DNA of 64,000 nucleotides, taken from positions 330,543,302 to 330,607,301 of the forward strand of contig NC_081413.1 of NCBI RefSeq assembly GCF_030272615.1. The letters are read 5' to 3'. Every line of letters begins with the position of its first letter. Positions within the stretch are counted from its first letter, which is position 1. Below the pieces are notes generated by a model. The model did no database searches. It was not told the DNA's origin and was given only the letters and a program-made list of their open reading frames with translations. Shown in pieces: positions 10,768 to 22,256 of the stretch. Both the position numbers and the translations under genes were made by a program. The stretch comes from Cryptomeria japonica (Eukaryota; Streptophyta; Pinopsida; Cupressales; Cupressaceae).

Positions 10768-12142
10768 TGATGGAAATAAGGTAAACAACTGAGAGGGGGG
10801 GTGAATCAATTGTCACAAAACTTACACAATTTAAACTTATTCTCAGATCTAATAATTAAGCATGAAAGAATAAATCAGAAACACATCAAGAAAACACATA
10901 ACACCAAGATTTTTGACATGGAGAACCCGATCATGGAAAAAACCATGGTGGGAACACACCCACAATATGAGTATACTCTGTTAGAAGTATAGAAGTATTA
11001 CAATGGGGAATGCTTATGCATTTAGGAACATTTCCTAGAGCTCACTACTAAAAACAAAAGAAGGGCTACAACCCAAGGAAGGCTCACTACCTTAAAAACA
11101 TATTTGAAACACATCTGGAAGTAATGAACTGGAAAATAACATCTCCTTAATACCCAGTTATAGTTCTAGTTAAGCACATAACAACTTCATCTTCTTCACA
11201 CTTCTTCTCTTCTTCTAAAATATTAATACATTATTCACACATATACTCACTCTCTCATCCACAACACTTCTCAAATACAAAGATATTATATTTTTTATAC
11301 ATGCCATCAACCTTGGAAAGATCAACAAGGTCGTCTCAACACACATAAAACAATTACAATGATATAGTTGTTGATCAGATATAAATTATCATATGCGGAC
11401 CAAAATAATGTCATCTAAGACATAACATGGACCCAAATCAACCACCTTGAACATGCTACACCTCCAATAATTATACATCAAACATCTGCAACACGCTACA
11501 AGCATCCGGTTGGCCAAAAACATGAAGAACACTAACTCACCGAAGAAAAACATCAATTGTGATCTCAACGTTCAATGCAAACCACCAACACAAAAGGCAC
11601 ATGATCCAGAATCATCCAAAAGCATCATGAATTACCACCGCAACATCCATACCAACACAAATTACTAGAATCACGTCAACATTATATCGAACTTCAAGAA
11701 CACTAACTACAATGAGTATCAACTTGGAAAAATAACTTGCGGAGCTCCAAACCATGAACCACTTGAATTCAGGATACACATCAATGTCCCAAATATTCCT
11801 CTGAATCTGTAGATCAAGATATTACAGTGTGGACGAATTCATATTAAAATATTGACACTCTGTCACTACTAAACAACTAAAAAACCAGCCACAACACAGA
11901 TATCCATAACTTACTCAAATCTTCATGTAGACCTCTAAAACCTAAATTGAATCAACTATAGACAATCCTCTACAAACCTTTTAATTTGTAAACTTTGATC
12001 TTCATCATACTGAACAAAACAATTCACTGAACTTCACTGCATAACTAACACAAACAAAGAAATATGTTGACATGAATGACAACACATCTCTCAAATATCT
12101 CTCAAGCACATATTTGTAGCATACTTACAACAATATCCAACA
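10768..12142 (-). mobile_element. S1: solo LTR of a SIRE/Copia-like element
   Basis: A 1.38-kb unit starting TGATGGAAATAAGG and ending ATATCCAACA on the plus strand, with the target duplication CATTG at 10763-10767 and 12143-12147. It carries the family motif ACTGAGAGGGGGGGTGAATCA at about 10788 and ACCATGGTGGGAACACACCCACAATAT at about 10943, shared with the C1 and C2 LTRs. The orientation of these motifs means the parent element was on the minus strand. The open frame at 10801-10992 is LTR sequence, not a gene. Confidence 0.85.
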
Positions 12143-12779
12143 CATTGTTCATATTGTCATCATCATATTCATGAATTCACAATAGGATTGCATATAGTAC
12201 ATCATTATAAGCATTTAATAATACATTATTTCATATATCATTAAAAGACCATTTCATCATAAAGCTATCCCATATCACATATGTATATACCATTATTCCA
12301 TAACATTTTATCATCGTCACATCATTGCATGATGTAGGCATTATAAGCATACATAGAAAACATTATAAGCATGTTATCACACATAATAAAACATCACGCA
12401 CATCATAATATGATACATTTAACATCATCATCATAGTAGCATATAAAGAATCATAACATTAGTATCTCATAGATCAATGTATATAAAATCATTATATAAA
12501 TTAATGTAAGCAATGTATTTAGGTATCATCATCATGTAGATCATAAACATAATCATCATAATTATAATATCATCATCATAATAGAAAGCATGAAAATTGG
12601 ATAAAAATGCATTTAGAGAGTCCATCAATGTATGTCTGCATATCATCATTAAATCTTGAAAATTTCCAAGTATACAATGATATCTGAGTCATCAAAAATA
12701 TATAGTCCCATATAATACAAAAAGCATGAATCAAGTCTCAAAAATCCTCAAGAGGCACTCCCTCTAGATGGTGTTAGTC
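12143..12779 (+). other. T1 3' non-coding region, right part
   Basis: AT-rich, with repeated CATTATAAGCAT and ATCATCATCATA words that also occur left of S1 (about 10500-10540), confirming that S1 splits one region. No gene seen. Confidence 0.55.
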
Positions 12780-13433
12780 TCTAATGATGTGCACCTATCC
12801 CACCATATGGTCCTCCCCCTGGATCTAGATCCCTTTGAGGTCGTCCTATGACACCCTCGCTCTTTGTTTGTGATCGCTTGGATGGACATTGGGAGGAAGG
12901 GACGTAGCTACCTGCTCTCTAGCCAGGAGGAACAACATCATAGTATAATTGTCGCCAATACACAATCTCCTTCCCATCTTGTACCATCTCTCTAATGGTG
13001 TCACCACAAAGGCCCTAGGTCCTAACCTACTAGATGTGCTCAAGGGTTTTCTCAAATTGACCATAATGATTAATGGAAGTGTCTCATTCTATAGTGATGT
13101 CCCTAACTCTATCTCTAGTGTTATCTCACTCTAATGTTAGAGTCTTAATTTTTTCCCACAACTGTGCAATCTAAGCTCTCAAAATAGCAATATCATCTTG
13201 TGGCTATTCAATCTATGGATCCTATCCTCCTGCTAGTTGCTTTACCTATGGATACTCTACCTACCTTTCCCTCACCACCCTTCTCCTAATAAGGGGGACA
13301 TCATCCTCAGAATCATTCCCCTCCTCATAACCCCCATAGCCACCCACAACACCAATATCTTGTATGATCCTTAGAGGAGCTCTACCTCCTCCTGTCCCAC
13401 CATCTCTCCCTCTATCTCTACCTCATCCTCTCC
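12780..13433 (-). pseudogene. T1 antisense PMD gene, C-terminal part
   Basis: Continues the reading at 31564-32815 once G1 is removed. Minus-strand translation gives a Gly/acidic linker (GVVGGYGGYEEGNDSEDD), a helical stretch (IAILRA, IAQLWEKIKTLTLE, DNTRDRVRDITIE) and the C-terminal motif EIVYWRQLYYDVVPPG, then a basic tail ending near 12783. The T0 gene has the matching YYRQLYERVVLEGQR, so the two copies come from one gene family. Stops are frequent. Function of this tail is unknown. Confidence 0.6.
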
Positions 13434-13438
13434 TACCA

Positions 13439-14998
13439 TGGTGTAGGGTAACTCAAAGGTGTGATAGAATCTCTCCAACATGTGTTTGAATGCAACATGA
13501 TGTGTTGCCTTGAAGGCTTCTTGTATAGGTCCTAAATGGATCTGATAATGCTACCAATGCTATGTAATAAGCCCTAAGGCTCCAAGGTGTGTACTTGGTC
13601 AAAAAGCCTTGTATGGGAATTTTATTTAATTTTTTGGTGTCTAGGGGTCCTAGAGATGTTGTGTGTCTACTTTGTAACCTTTGGTATGAAGGTAAGTGAG
13701 TGATGTAATAATTTATCAAAAGTTCCTATGTTGTCATAGGCAATTTAGCAAATATTTGAGTTGTGGTTTCCCAACGCCTAGTTGGTTGCATTTTTATGTT
13801 GGGAGGTTGTTGGAAGGATTCCTTGGCCTTATTTAAGCCTAAGGAATGATTCCCAAAGGTTAGATTGAGACTTTGAATGAAATTTATGCTTCCTACAATT
13901 CTAAAACTGACATTTTTACTGCATTTTCTTGTGTTCTTGGCTTTGGTATGGATTTGCACGAACTTCTGGAAGGGCTAATGTCTTGAATCGGTTGTAGCAT
14001 AGAATCACCTTTAATTTGAAGTATTTTTGAGGTCTTGAAGCTCTGTGGTTGAGGAGTAATTGAATTTTCTTTCTCGTTGCCTGGTAGAAACCCCAAAAAT
14101 CAAGGTTTGGATGCAAAAGGAGCCATCATTCAACATTCCTCAATGATAATAGTCTGAAACCCTGGGGAATGTTAGATTACCATCTATAATAGATGATTTG
14201 GTTGGTTTTGGGAGAACAATATCTCACCTTGCACTTTTGGAGTGATGCCCTAGACTTGACATTACCCATGTGGCAAGTCTGTGCAGTGAAGGATTGATTG
14301 AATCATTGGAGCAGTGGACAAAAAGGTGGTCAAAACTTGCATGGAGGGGACCCTTAGACATGTGCAGGCCCTCTCCAAGAGACCTAACTTCATTCCCATT
14401 TGACTGGTGAAGGTTTTTGAGACCTAAAACCCTATACTGACTAACTAGGCTAAAATAGGCACACTAGGGTTTGATCACTTGCACTCAAAACCCAAATGAA
14501 GAAATTTGAAATCCTTTAGAGGGCCTAAAAGGGTAGTTTAATATCAAATTTTTTTAGGGGGTTGTTCAGAGATTTTGATAGATAAAGTGGAAAAACCCCA
14601 AACGGAGGCGTAATTGCTTATAGCCTATTTTCCTAGGTCACTAAGAAAAAAAGGCACAAAAGGCTTATAAACATAGACCAAAGAGGTCTAAGGAAATGAA
14701 AATACCTCATCAAACATATTCAAACACCAACACATGAAAAATTCCACCATTTGAGCAAAAGCTCCTATTGGCAAAGGGCTTGGGTTGTGAGGTATCTTGG
14801 TTTAGGGGTTGAGTACATAGGAGTAGGAGTCTCCTTGACAAACCAAGTTTTCCAGAGTGGATTGATCCTTGGGAAGGATCAAGGAAAATACTAAGAACCT
14901 TTGGAAGGCTAGAGATATTGGACCATTGGATGGTGCCAAGTGTTAACCCATAAAAGAAGCCAAGGAAATTATTCATTAACACCAAACCCTCTACATCA
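13439..14998 (+). repeat. G1 5' LTR
   Basis: 1560 bp, TGGTGTAGGG...CTCTACATCA, aligning end to end with 30002-31558. In a 120-bp sample (14221-14340 against 30783-30902) I count three differences. The several short minus-strand open frames inside it are not genes. Confidence 0.92.
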
Positions 14999-15001
14999 TA
15001 G

Positions 15002-15013
15002 TGGTATCAGATC
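15002..15013 (+). promoter_or_regulatory. G1 primer-binding site (initiator Met tRNA type)
   Basis: TGGTATCAGATC three bases after the LTR. The usual plant site complementary to initiator-methionine tRNA is TGGTATCAGAGC, so 10 of 12 bases match (the last two differ). Confidence 0.85.
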
Positions 15014-15035
15014 TATACCAAGGGTGTAATAGTGT

Positions 15036-16070
15036 ATGTCAGACTCAAAATTTAGAGGAGAGGCTAATACAATGCCTCCTAAGGCAATGAACCCTAAGGC
15101 CATCAAGAAGATGGTAGAGGAGTTGCTTGAAGAGAACCTCAAAGAGATCAGACAGACCAAGGGAAAGGACAAAACTTGTGATGATAAATTAGAGGAGGAG
15201 AATGAAGAGAAGGAGGCCAACCCTCAATATATGGCACCTGATCAAAAGATGTTCTTGGATGCTTTGAAATCAGTAAACATGGACAATGTGGAAAGTTTAC
15301 CTATTTATAGTAGTATCTTGAATGGAGAAGAGGTGCTTGAATGGATAAAAGCACTCAATAACCACTTTGACTACAAATAAGTTCCTGAGGAGAAAAGATT
15401 GAGTTCGGGAAATTCTATACTCAAGGAATCTACCTTATTGTGGTGGACAATGTTGCAAGAAGAAAGGATGAGTATAGGAAAGAAGAATATATCCTCTTGG
15501 GAGAGGATGGAGAGAAAAATCAAAGATCAATTCCTACCAATAGACTATGAGGTTCAGATGTACAAGAAGCTGCAAAATCTCAGACAAAGGGAGTTGGATG
15601 TGAATGCATATACTAAATAATTTTACAAACTAATTCTTAGGTCAAAGAAGCATGAAGAAGAGGTGAAGAAGGTGGATAGTTACCTGAATGGGTTAAGGCA
15701 AAACATTCAAGATGAGATGAGCATCATGGCTCCAAACACTATGCACAAATATTTCCAATTGGCATTGAGAGTGGAAGATCAGATAAGGAGAAGAGGAGAG
15801 AAAAACAATAGAGGAAAGGGAGGTAGGAATTTCAGAGGTAGAGGTGGCTATGGAGGAAGAAATAATCCTTTTAAAAATGGTGACACTAACCAGAAAGATT
15901 CCAATGAAGAGTTCAACAATAAGAATGGAGGCTTTAGAGGAGGAGGAAGACCTTTCGGTAGGGGTAGGAAAGGAAGTCAAGGAAGAGGTCCTACTGTTTT
16001 CACTGGCAAGTGTTACAATTAAAACCAAGTGGGTCATACCATGAGTAGATGCCCAGAGAAAGCTTCTAGT
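15036..16070 (+). pseudogene. G1 gag (capsid and nucleocapsid)
   Basis: One frame from 15036 is cut by stops at 15378, 15618 and 16020 but otherwise stays in register. Capsid-like region: EEVLEWIKALNNHFDY...STLLWWTMLQEERM...WERMERKIKDQFLP...QNLRQRELDVNAYTK...YLNGLRQNIQDEM, matching the Retrotrans_gag pattern. It is followed by an Arg/Gly-rich tail (about 15795-15990) and a zinc knuckle whose second Cys is a stop codon (CYNxNQVGHTMSRC). The start at 15036 is the first ATG in frame, 23 bp after the primer site. Gag forms the particle and packages RNA. Confidence 0.85.
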
Positions 16071-16199
16071 TCACATGGACTAGAAATAAGGAATCAAATT
16101 GTGCAAGAGAATGATGGACAAAGTGTCAATTCACACATGGGAAATGCAGGTCCCACCTTGGATGGAGAAATCCTCATGCTAAGGAGGGCGTTATTGAAG

Positions 16200-16960
16200 G
16201 TACCTCAATGTAAGGAGCCACCACAAAGAGAGTCACTCTTCAAGACTACTTGTAAGTCTCATGGTAAGGTTTGTAAGGTGATTGTAGATTCTGGATCCAT
16301 CAAGAACATTGTTGCTTTGGAAATGGTAAATAAGTTAAAATTGAAAAGGTTACCACATGTGAGTCCTTATAGGGTGTCTTGGCTTAACAAGGGGTAGTAT
16401 GTAGTGGTAGAAGAACAAACTTGGGTGAATTTTGAACTAGGAGACTATAAGGATAGGATCTTGTGTGATATCTTTCCTATGGATGCTTGTCACTTGATTT
16501 TAGGCCGCCCTTGGTAGTATGATGTCAAAGCCCAACATGATGGGGAAAAGAATGTGTATGTCATCTCCAAGGATAGTAAGTAGTTTAGGATGGAACCTTT
16601 ACCTGATCAAGGGGAAGAGAATATTGTTAGTCCAAGTATCATGATGATTAGTGGGAAAGAGTTTTCATATGTTCTTAAGAAAGAGGAGACCAAAGGATAT
16701 GCTTTAGTCATATAACCAAAGGATAAACCTCAACAAGGGAATGGTGCAAAGAGAGAGGTTCCTAGTGAAGTACAAGCCATGTTGGATAGATATGAAGGAG
16801 TTGTAGCCAAAGACATGCCTAATAACTTGCCCCCAATCAGATAAATCATACATCAAATTGATTTGATCCCTGGTGTAACCTTACCCAACAAAGCTGCCTA
16901 TAAGATGACTCCCAAACAAAATGAGGAGATATCAAGACAAGTGAAAGAACTATTGGACAA
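16200..16960 (+). pseudogene. G1 protease and linker to RT
   Basis: Same frame as gag: SLFKTTCKSHGKVCKV then VIVDSGSIKNIVALEMV, with the aspartic protease DSG motif at about 16285. After a stop at 16395 come DACHLILGRPW and YDVKAQHDG. A linker with QIDLIPGVTLPNKAAYKM leads into RT. A frameshift just before 16964 separates it from the RT frame. The protease would process the polyprotein. Confidence 0.8.
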
Positions 16961-16963
16961 GGG

Positions 16964-17990
16964 TTGATTAGGAATATTTTAAGCCCATGTGTTGTACCTA
17001 CTGTGTTGGCACCAAAAAAAGATAGAAAATGGAGAATGTGCACTGATTCTAGAGCCATTAACAAGATCACAATTAGGTACCAGTTTCCTATGCCTAGGAT
17101 TGAAGACCTAATGGACTATCTTGGGGGATCTTGCTACTTTTCAAAGATTGATTTTAAATCAGGTTACCATCAGATCAGAATCAGACTTGGTGATGAGTGG
17201 AAGATTGCCTTTAAGACAAATGCCTTTGGGCTCACAAATGTACCTAGTACCTTTATGTTCCTCATGAATGAGGTATTGGTTGACTTTATTGGAAAATTTG
17301 TTATTGTTTATCTTGAGGAGAAACTGGTAATCAACCTTGAGAAGTGTGAATTCATGAAAACTAAGTTGGTGTATTTAGGCTTTATGGTTTCTAAGGGGTG
17401 TTTAATAATGGAACCTTCAAAGGTTAAGGTTATTGTCAATTGGCCTACACCTAGAACAATAGGGGATGTTAGGATTTTTCATGGATTAGCTTCTTTTTAT
17501 AGAAAATTCATTAGGGGTTTTAGTCATATTTGTGCTCCAATTGTTAACACTATAAAAGGAGGAATCAAATGTAGATTTGAATGGACAGAGAGGGCATCCC
17601 AAAGCTTTGATATTTTGAAGAGGAAGGTTGCAGAACTTCCTACCTTGATACTTCCTAATTTTGACCAAATTTTTACAGTTGAATGTGATACAAGCAAGCA
17701 GGCAATAGGTGCAGTTCTTAGTCAAGAAGGGCATCCAGTGGCATTCTTTTCAAAGAAGTTGAATGAGGCTAAGAAAAGGTACTCAACCTATGATTTGGAT
17801 CTCTATGCTATAGTACAAGCACTTAAAAAGTGGCACCATTACCTTCTTCGAAAAGAGTTTATTGTTTACATTGATAACCATGCATTGATTTTTCTTAATG
17901 GGTAGGAGAAGTTGAATCAAAGGCATATCAAGTGGGTTGAACAAATATAACCTTACACTCTTACTATCAATCATAAGAAGGATGTGTCTA
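16964..17990 (+). pseudogene. G1 reverse transcriptase and RNase H with internal in-frame deletions
   Basis: The longest open stretch of G1 (313 codons to 17905). RT: PKKDRKWRMCTDSRAINKIT, YFSKIDFKSGYHQIRI. Compared with G2, the [10 protein letters not shown] segment is missing (about 27 bp at 17219-17223), and about 75 bp is missing at about 17315, so VIVYL runs straight into EEKLVINLEKC. The second loss removes the YLDD catalytic Asp pair. RNase H follows: FTVECDTSKQAIGAVLSQEG, YSTYDLDLYAIVQALKKW, YIDNHALIFLNG then a stop. The enzyme cannot be active although the frame is open. Confidence 0.88.
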
Positions 17991-18824
17991 ATAAGGTTGC
18001 AGATGCCTTGAGTAGGAGACTACTCACTATCCAAGAAATCCAGTGTCAAAGTGTTGGTGTTGATTGTCTTAAACTCATGTATAAGGAGGATAAAGATTTT
18101 AAGGATGCTTATGATGTATGTACTAAGTTTTCTAATTCCTTTCATGTTGAGTTCCATGATTACATGTTGCAAGATAAATTTCTCTTTAAGGGGCATCAAC
18201 TATGTATTACTCAATGCTCTATGAGGGGGAATATCATTAGGGAAAAGCACAATGGCAGCCTTGGCGATCATTTTGGTTTGGATAAAAATTTGGAGCAGGT
18301 GTCAAGGTTTTACTTTTAGCCTAAGAAGCAAGAATAGGTAAGAATATTTGTGGAGCATTGTCCCATTTGTTAAAGGTAAAAAGGATTTTCTACTAATCTT
18401 GGGTTCTATCAACCTTTATCGGTTCCTACTAGGCCTTGGGAAAGCCTTAGTATGTATTTTGTACTTGGTTTTCCCAAAACTTCTAGGGGTTTTGATAGTG
18501 TCTTTGTAATTGTTGATAGGTTCAACAAGATGGCTCATTTTGTGCCATATAAATGCACAAATGATGCATCTCATATTGCAGGTCTCTAATTCAAAGAAGT
18601 TGTAAGGATACATGGTCTACCCCTCAATATTGTCACTGATAGAGACTCCAAGTTAGTGGGTCATTTTTGGAGGACACTCTGGAAGAAATTGGGTACCAAT
18701 CTGTCATTTTCTTCAGCATACCATCCTTAGACTGATGGCCAAACTAAGGTGGTTAATAGATCTCTTGGCAATCTTCTTAGATGTCTTCCCAAGCAGCATG
18801 GACAACGTTGGGATTTGGTGATTG
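17984..18824 (+). pseudogene. G1 integrase, N-terminal and core, cut by X1
   Basis: VADALSRR marks the RNase H/integrase link. The zinc module is seen as IREKHNGSLGDHFGLDKNLEQV...FVEHCPIC. Core: the first catalytic Asp is replaced by Tyr ([10 protein letters not shown]2 has SMDFVLGLP). The second Asp is kept in VTDRDSK. The Glu is replaced by Lys in TDGQTKVVN (G2 keeps Glu). Stops lie at 18317 and in the HPxTDGQ segment (CAG to TAG). The frame ends at QRWDLVI, where X1 begins; the rest is at 29267. Confidence 0.85.
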
Positions 18825-21245
18825 TGTTGGTTCCCAAAACTACAGATTGGAAAATGAAAGACTTGCCTAATCCTCAGTTGATCCAATCAGCCTTGGGCAA
18901 TGAACAGGGATGGTCAAAGACCAAATCCCTCTGCACTTTAGGCTCCACTAAGCCTAGGTGGGTGTACCTTACACTTTCAAGCATAAAAGAGGTTTGTTTT
19001 GAGTGAATTTAAACTATGGGAACTAGCAATTGCAGGGATGGCAAAAGGTTTTCCTGCAACTATGCTAACATAAGTGCTTTTTACTGAATGCCTTTAAAAC
19101 TGATAAAATAAGTGTGAGTATAGTTGTATCATGCAAAAGGTTATTGTTAGGACTTTAAGCAATAATGAAAAAGAGCAGTACTTATAGAAATTAGAAGATT
19201 TGTTTCTTTGATAAGGACCTAATGCATACAAACTTATTCAACAAAGATTAGTAACAAACCAATGCCTTTATCTGAAAGTTAATGCATAATTTTGTGGACA
19301 AGAATCACTATCAACTCAAGAGACAATTATAAGACCATCACTGTGAAGGTTTCATTATGTGTTGCATGAACAATAAAAACCCAATTTTACATTCAATACA
19401 ACATCATGTGATGGCACATCACAACAAATCTAGAAGATTTATCAAGAGGACATATGATTCCATCAAACACAAAATTACACATAACGATCTGAAGATAAAA
19501 ACATGAAATCTTGTATATTAACTTACAAATACTCCAATACATTCAGTTTGCACATAATAAACTCCTCATTCCTATTAGACCTTTCTAAAATATAACACTT
19601 GCAGCCCAGCCAACTCCAGAGTTATCTGAAAGATGAAAAAGTGTCCCCCTTTGTTTTGTGTGACTTCCCTTTTATAAACATAAGGGATAGTTGCAGACAA
19701 TTTCATTCCCAAAGGACACACCCTTTGGTTTAAGAAATAATTACAAATGAAAACCCTAAAATACATACTAAATAAATGCTTTAATAATGTTCTTTTATTT
19801 TCCGCCTTGATAAAGTTCCTCGGCTTGATCGTGCTAATGTTTAAATATTCATTATCACCCAAAGATCTCCTGCACATAAGATAAGCCAATCAAATTCCTT
19901 GATTTAAGAATTAATCATATTCTACCCTTGATTAGGGTTTGCCTTCAAAAAATTAATAACCTTTTCTTGCATGTAAATACTTGGTTAGAGTAATCAAAGT
20001 ATTTCAACACTTTTGGAAAATATTAATTTACCCTAGTGTAGATTTTCAAATAATAACATATGATTCATAAAAGAATATACTTCCCTTTTGAAAATGATAT
20101 CCGTGGACAAATATTCCAATAACATGATAAGAATACATTTTCACCTTTTAGGGCAACTTCAATTCTTTTGGAAATATGAAATATATACTTGCAAAAAAAC
20201 AATCAAATCATTATCCATATGATATAAATGATTTAACCTAATGCATATGTTCAATTTATTTACTTAGGGTAAATATATTTGATGAAAGAAAATATCAACC
20301 ATTTGATAATCAAATGTTATTCATTATTTTCACTATATGTCAAAATACTTTTATAAATAAAATGTAATTCCCTTGATAAAATATTCCTCGCTAGTAAATA
20401 ATATTACAAAATAACATTGAGTGAGAAAATGTTATATTTGAGACAATGATTTAAAGAATTTTTTGCAAAAATAAAAATCATTATATCTCCAAATATTATA
20501 TTAAGCCTTTGGGTAAAAAACACTTCCTGTGCAATATGTGCCAAGGGAATATGATTTAATTATTTGCACAAGAATGGTATAGTTAGACATTTGTAATAAC
20601 TCAAAAAAATTGCATTAGGGATATTTTAGAGAAATAAAATCTTCAGTAATATAATCCCTATACAAATAAAAAATATTTTTGCCCTTAAAATTGATTTTAA
20701 TCCTTAATAGTATAGCCATTTTATAATTAGAACAAAAATACTTTTTACCAAGAGAAGTGACAAAAAATCATTTTGATAATAAAAAATCTCAAGACATAAG
20801 CATATCAAGAATATAGCATTTGAGAATATTTTTACTTTTGAGTCACAAAACTTCCCAAAGTAAATAAAACTACCTGTTTAATCTCCTCTTTGGAGAAATT
20901 AAAATTCTAACTCTATTACATTAACTCAAAAGTAAAACATTAAAATATATTAACTTACCCCCTTTTGCAAAAATTAAAACAATATTACCTCAAGCTCATC
21001 AGGGTAGCTATGCATTGTCAGGGAAGTACATTTTAAAATATGCTGATACCCGATGAGAAACTCACTTTTGGTCTCAAAATACATCAATCATATTGTATAA
21101 ATAAGTCACCTTAATATGTATTCAATTCATATATTTCGAGTAAAAATTATTCATATGAAAATAATGAAGGATGACAATCATAATTTAGTAAAGTTCATTT
21201 AAGTCATCATTTCACCATGCATCAAAACTTAAGGTAGGAAGAACC

Positions 21246-22051
21246 TGTTAGGATTAATGATAGTCCCAAAGATACTGAGAGGGGGGGTGGGGGGGGGGGG
21301 GGGGGGGTGAATCAGTATCTAACCGGTTTGCAGAATATTTTACCTTATTAAGAACTTTGCATTCCAAATCAGTGTACTGGTAAATAAGAATTATTGCAGT
21401 AAACAAGAACAGTAAAGACAACATAGAAAATACACCATAACACAAGATGTTTAACGAGGAAACCCAGTGTAGGAAAAATCTTGGTAGGATTTGTGACCCA
21501 CAATATTCACTCACTGGCCAATAAATAAATATTACTTACAATGAGGGGCCTACACATGCAGGAAGGCCAACTGCCTAGAGCTCACTGCTCAATAAGAGTC
21601 ACACTGACTACAAAAGTGGATTATGAAATCCAATACAATGTACTACTTCAAAGTAGCATCAACTATGCCAGGTTCAATACCGATTTAAGCTCATTCTATA
21701 ACCAAAATCTTCGTTGTCAACTATATCACCTTATACATAATTCACAACTCTACTCTTACACAAAATGACCTATAAGATCTCATACATATATATGAGTATT
21801 TTACAATATGCCTTGTCGGCTTTACAAAAGATAATTTAAATTAAATACAATAAATAAAAGTTTATTCCCTGTCGGCTGGGGTGTTGGTATGCATTGTTGC
21901 CGCTGCCGGTGAAGTGTCTGTTGGTGTATGTAGATGTCTATGCCAGTGTCGGTGCCTGCCGGTGGCTTTACCAAATGAGTGTTAGAAGGTTGCCAGATGG
22001 TTGCCATCAATGACAACACCATCATTCTCATAAGAGTGTAGAATGCCAACA
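21246..22051 (-). repeat. C1 3' LTR
   Basis: On the minus strand TGTTGGCATTC...CTAACA (806 bp). It contains a long plus-strand G tract (21281-21287 and 21289-21307). In a 120-bp sample (21541-21660 against 27401-27520) it differs from the other LTR at five sites, all transitions. Confidence 0.92.
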
Positions 22052-22078
22052 ATCTCCCCCTTTGGCATTGATGGCAAC
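22000..22078 (-). promoter_or_regulatory. C1 polypurine tract inside a 13-bp stem
   Basis: On the minus strand the tract reads GCCAAAGGGGGAGAT (22066-22052), directly before the LTR TGTTGGCATT; this is the classic SIRE-type arrangement. Plus-strand arms 22000-22012 (GTTGCCATCAATG, in the LTR) and 22066-22078 (CATTGATGGCAAC, internal) are perfectly complementary and bracket the junction. C2 has the identical arms. Confidence 0.85.
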
Positions 22079-22256
22079 ACTCATGAAAAAAATCCAAAAA
22101 CTGTTTCCAAAAAGTGAAGTTCAAAAGGTTACCAAAAATTTGTGCTCCCCTTGGGTAGATGATCTCCTCTGATTAAACATTTTTCTCTGTCCACTACTCC
22201 CCGTTTGACATCAATGACAAAGGTTGTCAAAAAATTACCAAATGAGGTCAAAAATT

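Noticed and set aside
18749..19006. 85-codon open frame
   Set aside because: Chimera of the G1 integrase end and X1 non-coding sequence across the insertion point at 18824/18825.
19575..19889. 104-codon minus-strand open frame in X1
   Set aside because: AT-rich sequence with no recognisable domain and no homologue in the window; probably chance.
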